DNA of 64,000 nt, from contig NZ_JAMDLG010000001.1 of NCBI RefSeq assembly GCF_023721715.1, positions 3,387,784-3,451,783 on the forward strand. Direction: 5' to 3'. Below, piece by piece: positions 1 to 8,797 of this stretch. Within the stretch, counting starts at the first letter, position 1, and the number at the start of each line of letters is the position of its first letter. Source of the DNA: Parasegetibacter sp. NRK P23 (GTDB taxonomy: Bacteria; Bacteroidota; Bacteroidia; Chitinophagales; Chitinophagaceae). The notes under the pieces were generated by a model that ran no database searches, had not been told where the DNA came from, and saw only the letters and a program-made list of their open reading frames with translations. The position numbers were made by a program, and so were the translations under genes.

Positions 1-1
1 T

Positions 2-1105
2 TTTGATTCTAAAGGTAATCCTGATCTTACATGGGAAACTTCCCAAATGTTTCAGGCAGGCCTTGAATTCAGGCTTGGGCAGTTCCTAACAGGTTCGGTT
101 GATTATTATGTAAAAAATACTAAAGACCTGATTTTCGACCGAAGAGTTGGACCATCTATCGGTTATGCGCTTATTAAAGTAAATGATGGTGTACTTCGTA
201 ATCAGGGACTTGAGTTTGACCTTACAGGGCATATCATCAAGAAAAAGGATACTTACATTGATTTGAACATCAATGGTGAAACCTTTAAGAACAAGATTAT
301 TGAAATGCCAATCGATCCATCTACCGGTGAGCAAAAAGTTATTGATGTACAAGCTCCGTTTGGTTGGGCAAAAGGGAAATCAATTTATGATTTCTATATG
401 AGAGACTTCGCTGGTGTTGATCCGGCTGATGGAACAAGCACATGGGTACTTTACTACGATGATCTGAACAATAATGATATCGCAGACGCGGGAGAAGGAA
501 TCGCGAACATGGCCACCTTCCTTGCTGCAAATCCAAGCAAAGAAAGTTCTCTTAAGCAAACAACCACCAAAGCCTATTCTTCTGCAACCCAGTACTATGT
601 TGGAAAATCCGCTATTCCTAAATTAAGAGGAGCGGCCAACCTGCGTGCGGGATGGAAGAACTTCAACCTTGCCGTTCAAATGTTGTATAGTTTTGGAGGT
701 TATGCAAATGATGGGGCTTATGCATCGCTGATGGATAACGGCATTATCGGCACCAACAACTGGCACGCAGACATGTTCAACAGATGGCAAAAGGCTGGAG
801 ATATTACCGATGTACCCCGCCTATCTAACTCCGAAGACCAAAACGTGATTTCAACCTCTACACGATTCCTTACCAAGTCGAACTTCCTGGCCTTGAACAA
901 CATCAGACTTGGTTATGATTTACCTGCAGCACTTATGGCAAGACTTGGAGTTGGAAGCGCTTCCTTCTGGGTGTCTGGTGATAACCTTTGGATTCATTCA
1001 GCAAGAAAAGGATTCAATCCATCTACTTCTGAAAGCGGAGCGAGCAGTATCTATAATTACGCGCCACTTACAACTGTTACGGTTGGTCTTAAAGTAAGGC
1101 TCTAA
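2..1105 (+). CDS. SusC/RagA-family TonB-dependent receptor, C-terminal part
   Basis: The frame is open from the first bases, so only the last ~367 residues of the gene are here; its start lies upstream of the window. The visible part begins with an NPDLTWETS segment, a SusC-family hallmark inside the beta-barrel, and continues through alternating aromatic/polar strands to a terminal barrel strand (TVTVGLKVRL). SusC proteins are outer-membrane barrels that import glycans or other large nutrients using TonB energy, with a SusD lipoprotein as lid. A SusD gene follows after 18 nt, in the same operon. The substrate cannot be told because no glycoside hydrolase or other degradative enzyme of this locus lies inside the window. 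Confidence 0.93.
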   Translation, partial: FDSKGNPDLTWETSQMFQAGLEFRLGQFLTGSVDYYVKNTKDLIFDRRVGPSIGYALIKVNDGVLRNQGLEFDLTGHIIKKKDTYIDLNINGETFKNKIIEMPIDPSTGEQKVIDVQAPFGWAKGKSIYDFYMRDFAGVDPADGTSTWVLYYDDLNNNDIADAGEGIANMATFLAANPSKESSLKQTTTKAYSSATQYYVGKSAIPKLRGAANLRAGWKNFNLAVQMLYSFGGYANDGAYASLMDNGIIGTNNWHADMFNRWQKAGDITDVPRLSNSEDQNVISTSTRFLTKSNFLALNNIRLGYDLPAALMARLGVGSASFWVSGDNLWIHSARKGFNPSTSESGASSIYNYAPLTTVTVGLKVRL

Positions 1106-1123
1106 CTTTAAACATTAAATATT

Positions 1124-2632
1124 ATGAAAGCAAAATATTGGATAACGGTGGGACTTGCTGGTTCTATCGCACTCACAGGATGTAAAAAAGATTTTCTTGA
1201 AGCTGAACCTTCTCAGTTTGTTTCTGCGGAGCAATTACAACGTGCATCGGAGCAAGATCCTGGCCTTTTGAATGGTAACATCGCTGGTTTATATACCACG
1301 ATGTATAATACAGGGGTTGGGGGAACTACCGGGCACGACGATTTCGGCCAAAAGGGAATTGATATTTACACCGACATGCTCTGCTCTGATATGGTGTTGG
1401 GTGGTGTGAACTACGGGTGGTATGAAACAGTTGCCAGGTATCAGTCTACACTTGACTTCACAAGAAATGAAGCTTATATTCCCTGGAGGTATTATTACAG
1501 GATTATTTTTGGTGCGAATATTATAATCGATGCCTTAGGTGGTACCGATTTCGAACCAACAGAGGAAGATAAACGACAAATCATGGGCCAGTCAAAAGCC
1601 ATGCGTGCTTATGGTTATTTTTATCTCTCTCAATTGTATGCGAAAGAATATGGTGACGGGAACGCTAAAACACTGCCAATTTACAAAGACACAAAGGTTC
1701 CCAACCAGCCAAAGAGCACTACAAAAGAGGTGTATGACCTTATGATTTCGGATTTGGAAGAGGCCATTACATACCTGGACGGGTTTACCAGAACTACAAA
1801 AGATCAGGTGGATCAGAATGTAGCCAAAGGGCTTCTAGCTTATGTGCTCGCATCAAGAGGCACGTCAGCTGATTGGGCCCGGGTAGAAACGCTAACGGCA
1901 GAAATTACCGCCGAATACCCTGTTACGCGGAAGAGTGAAGCAGTTGGGGTTGTAACCGCCCTTAGCGGAGTTCCGGCTACAAATCCTGAATCAGGGTTTA
2001 ACAATATTGCTACGGCAAGCTGGATATGGGGTGTAGACCTTACTTTGGCAAGTGACATTGATCTCATCTCCTGGTGGGGCCAGGTGGATTATTTTACCTA
2101 TAGCTATGCATGGGCCGGAGACCCAAAGGTTATGGACAGAGGTCTCTATAACACAATGCGTACCGACGACATCAGAAGGGGACAATTCCATTCTACCATG
2201 CGCCCGCTCTATAAATTCTTTGCGCCAGCAAGGGTGATCGGAGGACAGCGGCAGGTAACAACAGATCTTTTGTACATGAGAGCGGATGAGTTTTATATTT
2301 TGAACGCAGAAGCTAAAGCACGCCAAAGCAGAGATAACGATGCCAGAACTGCGCTCAAAAACTATCTTACTACCGCGGAAAGAATTGCTGATGTGTCTTA
2401 TATTGATGCACTGTCCGGACAAAGTTTGCTCAATGAAATATACCTGCAAACACGTCTCGAATTTTGGGGTGAAGGTAAATCCTACCTGGCTATGAAGCGC
2501 AATAAAGCAACAATTACAAGAGGTACTAATCACTTGTTTAACGCGGGACAATCTTATCAGTATAATGCTAATGAGTTGACATTCCTTATTCCACAGGCGG
2601 AAGTTCTAAACAACCCCGTACTTAACGACTAG
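1124..2632 (+). CDS. SusD/RagB-family nutrient-binding lipoprotein
   Basis: This 502-residue protein has a lipoprotein signal with lipobox LTGC (Cys20), so it should be lipid-anchored at the outer membrane and exposed at the cell surface. The RYYYRIIFGANIIIDAL and KAMRAYGYFYLSQLYAKEYG segments are typical of the TPR-like helices of SusD, and the C-terminal LLNEIYLQTRLEFWGEGK block is the conserved RagB/SusD end region. SusD proteins bind the substrate and hand it to the SusC barrel encoded 18 nt upstream. The gene ends in front of a strong hairpin that also serves the convergent AraC gene. Substrate unknown. Confidence 0.95.
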   Translation: MKAKYWITVGLAGSIALTGCKKDFLEAEPSQFVSAEQLQRASEQDPGLLNGNIAGLYTTMYNTGVGGTTGHDDFGQKGIDIYTDMLCSDMVLGGVNYGWYETVARYQSTLDFTRNEAYIPWRYYYRIIFGANIIIDALGGTDFEPTEEDKRQIMGQSKAMRAYGYFYLSQLYAKEYGDGNAKTLPIYKDTKVPNQPKSTTKEVYDLMISDLEEAITYLDGFTRTTKDQVDQNVAKGLLAYVLASRGTSADWARVETLTAEITAEYPVTRKSEAVGVVTALSGVPATNPESGFNNIATASWIWGVDLTLASDIDLISWWGQVDYFTYSYAWAGDPKVMDRGLYNTMRTDDIRRGQFHSTMRPLYKFFAPARVIGGQRQVTTDLLYMRADEFYILNAEAKARQSRDNDARTALKNYLTTAERIADVSYIDALSGQSLLNEIYLQTRLEFWGEGKSYLAMKRNKATITRGTNHLFNAGQSYQYNANELTFLIPQAEVLNNPVLND

Positions 2633-2656
2633 GTCAGCTTTAAACAGTGAGGAATA

Positions 2657-2693
2657 AAATAGGGCGCATCAATCATTTTGATGCGCCCTATTT
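2657..2693. terminator. bidirectional terminator between susD and araC-type gene
   Basis: A perfect 16-bp stem (AAATAGGGCGCATCAA, 2657-2672, with its complement at 2678-2693) encloses a 5-nt loop. A/T tracts on both sides let it end transcription from both convergent genes. Confidence 0.88.
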
Positions 2694-2709
2694 ATTTAGT
2701 ATTTCTCGC

Positions 2710-3618
2710 CTACACCGCCACATTATGGTGCATCTTCCTGAACTGTTCCGGTGTTATCATCGCGTACTTCTTAAAAAATCTGCAGAAATAGGAATTGTCA
2801 TCAAAATTCAGCTCACTAGCAATCTCGCTCACCGTATTGTCCGAATGCAGCAGCAATCTTTTCGCCTCCAGCATAATGCGCTCACGGATATGCTCACCTG
2901 CTGATTTACCCGTCACTTTCGTACACACGGCATTCAGGTAATTGGGCGTAATGCACAACCGAGCCGCGTAATCCTTCACGCCTTTCATCACCTTGAATTT
3001 CTCGTTGATCAGGTGCTCAAACTTCTGCACGATCATCTGGCTGTGTTTGTCTGCCACCTGTTCGTTCAGCGGAACGTAGCTGCGGTTGATCTCTACCAGT
3101 AATATGTTCAGGTACGATTTTAACACCTTCTCCTTATCCGTTTTTTTACCGGTATATTCCTCGTCCATTTTACGGAACAGGTAACTGAATTGTTCCATCT
3201 GGCCGGGTTCCAGGTGCAGGTAGGGAAGGTGTTGGTTGTAATTGAAGAAAGGAAATTCGAAAAGGTTATTGCTGTTGTACCGGAGCGTAAAGAATTCCGA
3301 CGTGAACAGCAGCATATAGCCCTGTGCGTTGTGCAGTGTTTTCCAGGAATGGATTTGTCCGGGATACATGAAGAAAATGCTGCCGGGCTGTAGTTCGTAA
3401 GTTTTGAAGTCGATATCATGGGCGCCGCCGCCACCGGTTACCAGCAGGAGCATGTAAAAATCGTGGCGGTGCGGACGGGTGAAGGATTCTACCCTTGAGG
3501 AGAATTCTTCCAGCTGGGTGATCTCAAAATGGAGCCCTTGCTGGCTGGGTTGTGTTCTTACCTCTTCCAGGGTTACCAGGGGGATCACCTTCTCCATGTT
3601 CTCTTTGGCGGTTCTCAT
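2710..3618 (-). CDS. AraC-family transcriptional regulator
   Basis: A 302-residue regulator with an N-terminal cupin-like sensing domain (roughly residues 30-140; HRHDFYMLLLVTGGGGAHDID is the typical cupin strand pair) and a C-terminal double helix-turn-helix. The first HTH helix pair lies around VKDYAARLCITPNYLNAVCT; the second contains VSEIASELNFDDNSYFCRFFKKY, the AraC signature. Such proteins usually sense a small molecule and activate nearby genes. It is convergent with susCD and divergent from ccoI, so either side could be a target, and the sequence does not decide. A TATCTTCG box (3640-3647, minus strand) sits ~21 bp before the start. Confidence 0.93.
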   Translation of the reverse strand: MRTAKENMEKVIPLVTLEEVRTQPSQQGLHFEITQLEEFSSRVESFTRPHRHDFYMLLLVTGGGGAHDIDFKTYELQPGSIFFMYPGQIHSWKTLHNAQGYMLLFTSEFFTLRYNSNNLFEFPFFNYNQHLPYLHLEPGQMEQFSYLFRKMDEEYTGKKTDKEKVLKSYLNILLVEINRSYVPLNEQVADKHSQMIVQKFEHLINEKFKVMKGVKDYAARLCITPNYLNAVCTKVTGKSAGEHIRERIMLEAKRLLLHSDNTVSEIASELNFDDNSYFCRFFKKYAMITPEQFRKMHHNVAV

Positions 3619-3639
3619 AAAGATTTGCGTAGATGGTTA

Positions 3640-3647
3640 CGAAGATA
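3640..3647 (-). promoter_or_regulatory. -7 promoter element of araC-type gene (TATCTTCG)
   Basis: Reads TATCTTCG on the minus strand, one base from the Bacteroidota consensus TAnnTTTG, ~21 bp upstream of the start codon at 3618. Several other promoters in the window show the same TTCG variant. Confidence 0.45.
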
Positions 3648-3729
3648 GGTAAAAAATACCAGTTTGAAATAATTTGTCCCATAGTCGGCAGATAATCCCC
3701 CAATCCTGGTCCGCGATAGATAAACCCGG

Positions 3730-3794
3730 TGATGAAGATCAGTTTTTTCCCTGACGTCCATCAGTTTTATCACCTGCCCGCCCCGGTATTTTCG
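3730..3794 (+). promoter_or_regulatory. ccoI promoter with two CRP/FNR-like palindromes
   Basis: Two TGA-N6-TCA palindromes lie upstream of ccoI: GTGATGAAGATCAG (core 3730-3741) and CTGACGTCCATCAG (core 3752-3763). The second is centred at 3757.5. A -7-like box TATTTTCG occupies 3787-3794, so the palindrome centre is 29.5 bp from the first base of the box, corresponding to about -41 from the expected transcription start (a class II activator position). The ccoS promoter has the same spacing. A CRP/FNR-family activator is inferred; no such gene lies in the window. Confidence 0.6.
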
Positions 3795-3814
3795 TACCAA
3801 ATTCCCGTATCGGT

Positions 3815-6202
3815 ATGCCGGAGATCGCTTCTTCTTCTAAAATCACCTGTTTTCACTGTGGCGATGATTGCGCGGGTAACCCTGTTGTGCTCGACGGAAA
3901 AGCCTTCTGTTGCGAAGGCTGCAAAACGGTATATGGTATTTTGAACAAGGAAGGGCTGTGTGATTATTACAGCCTGAACCCGAACCCTGGTGTGAACAGA
4001 AAAGAAATCCCCAGGAAAGACAAGTTCAGTTTCCTCGACAACGACGAAATCGTTTCCAAACTCATTGATTTTAAAGATGATGAGCAGATGCAGGTACTGC
4101 TTTACCTGCCACAGATCCATTGTAGTTCCTGCCTTTGGCTCCTCGAAAACCTCCACAAGCTTAACGACGGGGTGATCGGTGCAAAAGTGGACTTCACCCG
4201 GAAAGAAATCCGCGTCCGTTTCCGGTACATAAGTCTTTCCCTCCGGGAACTGGCCGAGCTGCTCACCAGTATCGGCTACGAACCTTACATCAGTTTAAAC
4301 AGCATCACCGGGAAAAAACCGCCTTCCAATAAAGGGCTTATTTATCGTTTAGGCATCGCCGGGTTCTGCTTCGCGAACATCATGCTGATGAGTTTTCCCG
4401 AATACCTGGGATTGCCCGAGGCGGAGGCCATGCTGGGAAAACTGTTCCGTTACCTCAACCTGTTGTTGTCGTTGCCCGTATTTTTCTACTCCGCCACCAC
4501 GTTTTTTCACTCGGCCTGGGGCGCGTTAAAAGCACGCTACCTCAATATCGACGCACCCATAGCGCTGGCGCTCATCGTTACTTTCGCCCGCAGTGTATAC
4601 GAGGTGCTTTCCGGTACAGGCGCGGGTTATTTTGATTCCATGAGCGGCATCGTTTTCTTTATGCTCGCCGGTCGTGTGCTGCAGGACCGTACCTACCGTA
4701 AACTATCTTTTGAACGGGATTATTCTTCCTATTTCCCTTTAGGCGTAACGGTATTAAAAGGAGAGGAGGAAAAAGCCATTCCGCTGCCCGATATTCAACT
4801 CAACGATACATTGCTGATCCACTATGCCGAACTGGTTCCGGCAGACGGCATTCTTACAAGAGGAAAGGCCCTGATCGATTATAGTTTCGTAACCGGCGAA
4901 TCCGTTCCCGTGGAAAAAGAAATGGGCGAAATTATTTATGCGGGCGGAAAGCAGGTGGGTGGTAACATTGAAATGCTGGTGATACGAGAAGTGACGCAAA
5001 GCTACCTGACCAGCCTCTGGAACAGGAACGAAGAAAATTCCGTTGATAAACAGACTTCTTTCGTGGAAACCATCAGCAGGTATTTTACCATCGTGGTACT
5101 GGCCATTGCATTGTCCGCAGCAGTGTTCTGGTATATAAAGGACCAGTCTGTGGTGTGGAACGCGGTTACCGCCGTACTCATTGTCGCATGTCCATGCGCG
5201 TTACTTTTGTGCCACACCTTTACCAATGGGAACATGTTGCGCCTGTTCAGCCGCAAAGGGCTTTACCTGCGCAACGCCGCGGCCATCGAAAGAATGGCGG
5301 GCACCACCTTCATTGTATTCGACAAAACGGGAACGCTTACTTCTTCCATTAGTAAGGAAATCAGTTTCGAAGGCGATCACCTCTGTTCTAAAACAAAAGA
5401 AAAGATCGCTGCGCTGGCGGCGCAATCCACCCACCCGCTCAGTAAAAGCATCGTACGTTTCCTGGATGTGAAAGGACGTCGTTCCGTAAATGGTTTCCGC
5501 GATGTGCCCGGCCAGGGCATTGAAGGCATTGTGGAAGGCGACCTGGTGAGCCTGGGTTCCGCGCGGTTCGTGCTGGGAAAAACACCGGGTTCCAACGAAA
5601 CATCCGTATATGTTTCCATTGAAAATAAAGTACTGGGAAGATTTGTGTTCAGGAACGAATACCGCCAGGGTGTGCAGGAACTGGTCGCTTCCCTCAAAAG
5701 GCAGGTCAAACTCGCGGTGTTGAGTGGCGACAATGACGCTGAACGTCCGCTCCTCGAACAACTTCTCGGCACCGATGTGCCCATGCGTTTCAAACAGCAA
5801 CCGGATGATAAACTGCATTTCATCCGGCAACTCAGGGCACGGGGTGAAAACGTAATGATGATCGGCGACGGGCTGAATGACGCGCCCTCACTCCGGGCCG
5901 CCGATACAGGCATCGCCATTACCGACGATACCAATCTTTTCACACCGGCCAGCGATGCTATCCTTGAAGGGAAATCGCTTGGCGATACCGCACGCTTTAT
6001 TCGCATGGCCAAAGCTTCACGCCGCATCATACTTTCTGCCTTTGCCTTTTCCATCCTGTACAACATTATTGGGATCTCCTTCGCCGTATGCGGCCTGCTC
6101 AGTCCTATGATCGCGGCCATCCTAATGCCCGCAAGTTCCATCTCCATCCTGCTCATTACCTACGGATGCACTTCCTGGTTAGGCAGAAAGAAAGCTGACT
6201 AA
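3815..6202 (+). CDS. ccoI: copper-translocating P1B-type ATPase, CcoI/FixI type
   Basis: A 795-residue heavy-metal P-type ATPase. The N-terminus has the Cys-rich ATPase-associated metal-binding segment (CFHCGDDC, CCEGC), then an HMA-like domain with CSSC near residues 101-105. The transmembrane metal site CPC is at 459-461, the phosphorylation motif DKTGT starts at Asp503, and the GDGLNDAPSLRAAD hinge motif is present. The CPC motif and location directly before ccoS-ccoNO identify it as the pump that supplies copper for cbb3 oxidase assembly (FixI/CcoI, CopA2 subclass), not primarily a detoxifying exporter. It has its own promoter with CRP/FNR-like sites; 114 bp separate it from ccoS. Confidence 0.92.
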   Translation: MPEIASSSKITCFHCGDDCAGNPVVLDGKAFCCEGCKTVYGILNKEGLCDYYSLNPNPGVNRKEIPRKDKFSFLDNDEIVSKLIDFKDDEQMQVLLYLPQIHCSSCLWLLENLHKLNDGVIGAKVDFTRKEIRVRFRYISLSLRELAELLTSIGYEPYISLNSITGKKPPSNKGLIYRLGIAGFCFANIMLMSFPEYLGLPEAEAMLGKLFRYLNLLLSLPVFFYSATTFFHSAWGALKARYLNIDAPIALALIVTFARSVYEVLSGTGAGYFDSMSGIVFFMLAGRVLQDRTYRKLSFERDYSSYFPLGVTVLKGEEEKAIPLPDIQLNDTLLIHYAELVPADGILTRGKALIDYSFVTGESVPVEKEMGEIIYAGGKQVGGNIEMLVIREVTQSYLTSLWNRNEENSVDKQTSFVETISRYFTIVVLAIALSAAVFWYIKDQSVVWNAVTAVLIVACPCALLLCHTFTNGNMLRLFSRKGLYLRNAAAIERMAGTTFIVFDKTGTLTSSISKEISFEGDHLCSKTKEKIAALAAQSTHPLSKSIVRFLDVKGRRSVNGFRDVPGQGIEGIVEGDLVSLGSARFVLGKTPGSNETSVYVSIENKVLGRFVFRNEYRQGVQELVASLKRQVKLAVLSGDNDAERPLLEQLLGTDVPMRFKQQPDDKLHFIRQLRARGENVMMIGDGLNDAPSLRAADTGIAITDDTNLFTPASDAILEGKSLGDTARFIRMAKASRRIILSAFAFSILYNIIGISFAVCGLLSPMIAAILMPASSISILLITYGCTSWLGRKKAD

Positions 6203-6217
6203 GATCATACTTCGGCT

Positions 6218-6260
6218 TGAGCCATGTCATTTCCATGTCATAATCCGGAAGCTACTTTTG
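6218..6260 (+). promoter_or_regulatory. ccoS-ccoNOQP promoter with CRP/FNR-like site
   Basis: TTGAGCCATGTCAT (core TGA-N6-TCA at 6218-6229, centre 6223.5) lies 29.5 bp before a perfect -7 box TACTTTTG (6253-6260). The spacing equals that at the ccoI promoter. The region also holds a direct repeat of CCATGTCAT with an 11-bp period (6222-6230 and 6233-6241), which overlaps the palindrome. Confidence 0.65.
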
Positions 6261-6316
6261 TTACTGTAAATAACCCCTGATCCCTATCCCGGAAAACCAC
6301 CCAAACCGTAACAAAC

Positions 6317-6475
6317 ATGCAGATCATTCTCCTCTTACTTATCATCTCGCTCTCCATAGCGGCGCTCTTCCTGGGCGCCTTCCTATGGAGCGTGCGCACG
6401 GGGCAGTATGAAGATGAAGAAGCGCCTCCGGTAAGGATTTTATTCGACGATCAACCTAAAACAAATACTCCCTGA
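6317..6475 (+). CDS. ccoS: cbb3 oxidase maturation protein CcoS
   Basis: A 52-residue protein: one N-terminal membrane helix (residues 2-24, LLLLIISLSIAALFLGAF), then the family signature W-S-V-R-T-G-Q-Y-E-D and a short acidic tail with RILFD. CcoS is a small inner-membrane factor needed to install cofactors in cbb3 oxidase, working with the CcoI copper pump. The stop codon is 2 nt before the ccoNO start, so the two are surely cotranscribed. Its shortness makes it easy to miss. Confidence 0.92.
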   Translation: MQIILLLLIISLSIAALFLGAFLWSVRTGQYEDEEAPPVRILFDDQPKTNTP

Positions 6476-6477
6476 CC

Positions 6478-8601
6478 ATGCAAGCAGAGCAATTTTATTA
6501 CGACAACCGGATTGTAAAGTGGTTCGCCTACGCCACCATGTTCTGGGGCATCATCGGGATGCTCGCGGGCTTGTACGCGGCCATCGCCATGTATTACCCC
6601 GCCATCAGTTTCGATTTCGCGCCCACTACTTTCGGCCGCCTGAGGCCCGTGCACACCAACGCAGTCATCTTCGCGTTCGTGGGCAACGGTATTTTCATGG
6701 GTGTGTACTATTCACTGCAACGCCTGTGCAAGGCCAGGATGTTCAGCGATAAATTATCGAATATCCACTTCTGGGGATGGCAGCTCATCATCGTGGTGGC
6801 CGCCATCACACTGCTCCTCGGTTACACTACCGGTAAAGAATATGCGGAGCTGGAATGGCCGGTGGACATCGCCATCACATTGGTATGGGTATTGTTCGGC
6901 ATCAACATGTTCGGCACCATCATCAAAAGAAGGGAATCGCATCTGTATGTGGCCATCTGGTTCTACATCGCCACCTGGGTTACGGTGGCCATGCTGCACA
7001 TCGTGAACTCTTTTGAAATGCCGCTTACGCTTTTCAAAAGTTATTCCTGGTACGCCGGGGTACAGGATGCCCTGGTGCAGTGGTGGTACGGGCACAACGC
7101 CGTGGCCTTCTTCCTGACCACGCCTTACCTCGGGTTGATGTATTATTTTCTGCCTAAAGCAGCCAACAGACCGGTATATTCCTACCGCCTTTCCATCATA
7201 CACTTCTGGGCGCTCATCTTTATTTATATATGGGCCGGTCCACACCATCTGTTATATACTTCTTTGCCAGACTGGGCACAGTCGCTGGGCGTGGTATTCT
7301 CCGTGATGCTCATCGCGCCATCCTGGGGTGGTATGCTGAACGGGTTGTTCACGCTCCGCGGCGCATGGGATAAGGTTCGTGAAGAACCGGTGCTGAAGTT
7401 TCTCGTGGTAGCCATCACCTGTTATGGTATGGCCACTTTTGAAGGACCGATGCTTTCGTTGAAAAACGTGAACGCCATCGCGCACTTCACCGACTGGATC
7501 GTAGCGCACGTACACGTTGGCGCGCTGGGCTGGAACGGCTTCCTCACCTTCGGTGTGATCTACTGGCTGGTGCCTAAGATGTGGAACACTTCACTTTACT
7601 CTAAAAAACTGGCGGGAACACATTTCTGGATCGGCACCATCGGTATTGTGCTCTATGCTGTACCGTTGTACTGGGCAGGCTTCGCGCAAAGCAGCATGTG
7701 GAAACAGTTCACGGAAGAAGGACAACTGAAATACCAGTTCCTGGAAACCGTTACCAATATCCTTCCCCTGTACATCACGCGCAGTGTGGGCGGAACCCTT
7801 TACCTGGCGGGTGTTTTCATCATGGTGTACAATATCGCGAAAACGGTAAAGAAAGGAAGTTTTGTGGCCAACGAAGCCGTAGAAGCCGCTCCGCTTCCGA
7901 AGAACCCCGTATTGCATGGCAAAGAACACTGGCACCGCTGGATCGAGAAACGCCCGGTTCAGATGCTGGTATGGAGCCTTGTGGTGGTGGCCATTGGCGG
8001 CGCGCTGGAAATGGTGCCCACCTTCCTGGTAAAATCGAATGTGCCTACCATCAGCAGCGTGAAACCCTATACCCCGCTTGAATTGCATGGCCGTGATATT
8101 TATATCCGTGAAGGATGTTATACCTGTCACTCGCAAATGGTGCGTCCGTTCAGGGATGAGGTGGCGCGTTACGGAGAATACTCCAAAGCAGGTGAGTTCG
8201 TGTACGATCACCCGTTCCAGTGGGGATCGAAAAGAACCGGTCCCGACCTCGCGCGCATTGGCGGAAAGTATCCCGATTCCTGGCACTACAACCACATGCT
8301 GGAACCGGCTTCTATGTCGCCGGGCTCGGTGATGCCTACTTACGGCTGGCTCTTTAAACAGAATATTGATACCACGCTTACGCCGGGTATGATCCGGGTG
8401 ATGCAGAAGCTGGGTGTGCCTTACGAAGAGGGCTACGATGCCCAGGCGAATAAGGACCTGGTGGAACAGGCTTCAGCCATCAAAGGACGCCTTGCCGGCG
8501 ATAAAATAAAAGTAGGGGAACAACGGGAGATCGTGGCGTTGATCGCGTACCTCCAGCGCATGGGAACCGATATTAAAGTTTCAGCAGTAACGCAAAAATA
8601 A
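6478..8601 (+). CDS. ccoNO: cbb3-type cytochrome c oxidase, fused subunits I and II (CcoN-CcoO)
   Basis: This 707-residue protein joins two subunits that are separate in Proteobacteria. Residues ~1-480 are the 12-helix CcoN core with His-rich haem-copper segments (for example WYGHNAVAFFLT, GPHHLLYTSLPDW and HVHVGALGWNGF). Residues ~500-707 are CcoO, a membrane-anchored monohaem cytochrome c with CYTCH at 547-551 and a probable Met ligand in PGSVMPTYGW. The complex reduces O2 to water at high affinity in the inner membrane and pumps protons. The N-O fusion is common in Bacteroidota. It is translated right after ccoS and is followed by ccoQ after 6 nt. Confidence 0.97.
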   Translation: MQAEQFYYDNRIVKWFAYATMFWGIIGMLAGLYAAIAMYYPAISFDFAPTTFGRLRPVHTNAVIFAFVGNGIFMGVYYSLQRLCKARMFSDKLSNIHFWGWQLIIVVAAITLLLGYTTGKEYAELEWPVDIAITLVWVLFGINMFGTIIKRRESHLYVAIWFYIATWVTVAMLHIVNSFEMPLTLFKSYSWYAGVQDALVQWWYGHNAVAFFLTTPYLGLMYYFLPKAANRPVYSYRLSIIHFWALIFIYIWAGPHHLLYTSLPDWAQSLGVVFSVMLIAPSWGGMLNGLFTLRGAWDKVREEPVLKFLVVAITCYGMATFEGPMLSLKNVNAIAHFTDWIVAHVHVGALGWNGFLTFGVIYWLVPKMWNTSLYSKKLAGTHFWIGTIGIVLYAVPLYWAGFAQSSMWKQFTEEGQLKYQFLETVTNILPLYITRSVGGTLYLAGVFIMVYNIAKTVKKGSFVANEAVEAAPLPKNPVLHGKEHWHRWIEKRPVQMLVWSLVVVAIGGALEMVPTFLVKSNVPTISSVKPYTPLELHGRDIYIREGCYTCHSQMVRPFRDEVARYGEYSKAGEFVYDHPFQWGSKRTGPDLARIGGKYPDSWHYNHMLEPASMSPGSVMPTYGWLFKQNIDTTLTPGMIRVMQKLGVPYEEGYDAQANKDLVEQASAIKGRLAGDKIKVGEQREIVALIAYLQRMGTDIKVSAVTQK

Positions 8602-8607
8602 ACAGCC

Positions 8608-8781
8608 ATGAAATTCATCAACTATATCGAATCCATCAGTGGCGTAAGCATCTTCGGATTGATCTCGCTGCTGCTCTTCACCGGGTTCTTCAGCCTGATG
8701 CTGGTCTGGACCCTCAAAGCCGACAAGCGATTGATAGAAGAGATAAGTCATATTCCACTTGACCCCGAACAGAACCACTAA
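8608..8781 (+). CDS. ccoQ: CcoQ-like small subunit of cbb3 oxidase
   Basis: A 57-residue protein with one membrane helix (about residues 15-35, FGLISLLLFTGFFSLMLVW) followed by a short charged tail (KADKRLIEEISHIP). Size, topology and place between ccoNO and ccoP fit CcoQ/FixQ, a non-catalytic subunit thought to stabilise the oxidase. Sequence similarity in this family is weak, so the assignment rests mainly on position. Confidence 0.8.
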   Translation: MKFINYIESISGVSIFGLISLLLFTGFFSLMLVWTLKADKRLIEEISHIPLDPEQNH

Positions 8782-8797
8782 CCGCAAACTCATTTGT

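Noticed and set aside
8759-8797. TTG start for ccoP overlapping ccoQ
   Set aside because: It adds a polar N-terminus before the hydrophobic segment; ATG 8798 or 8813 is more natural.
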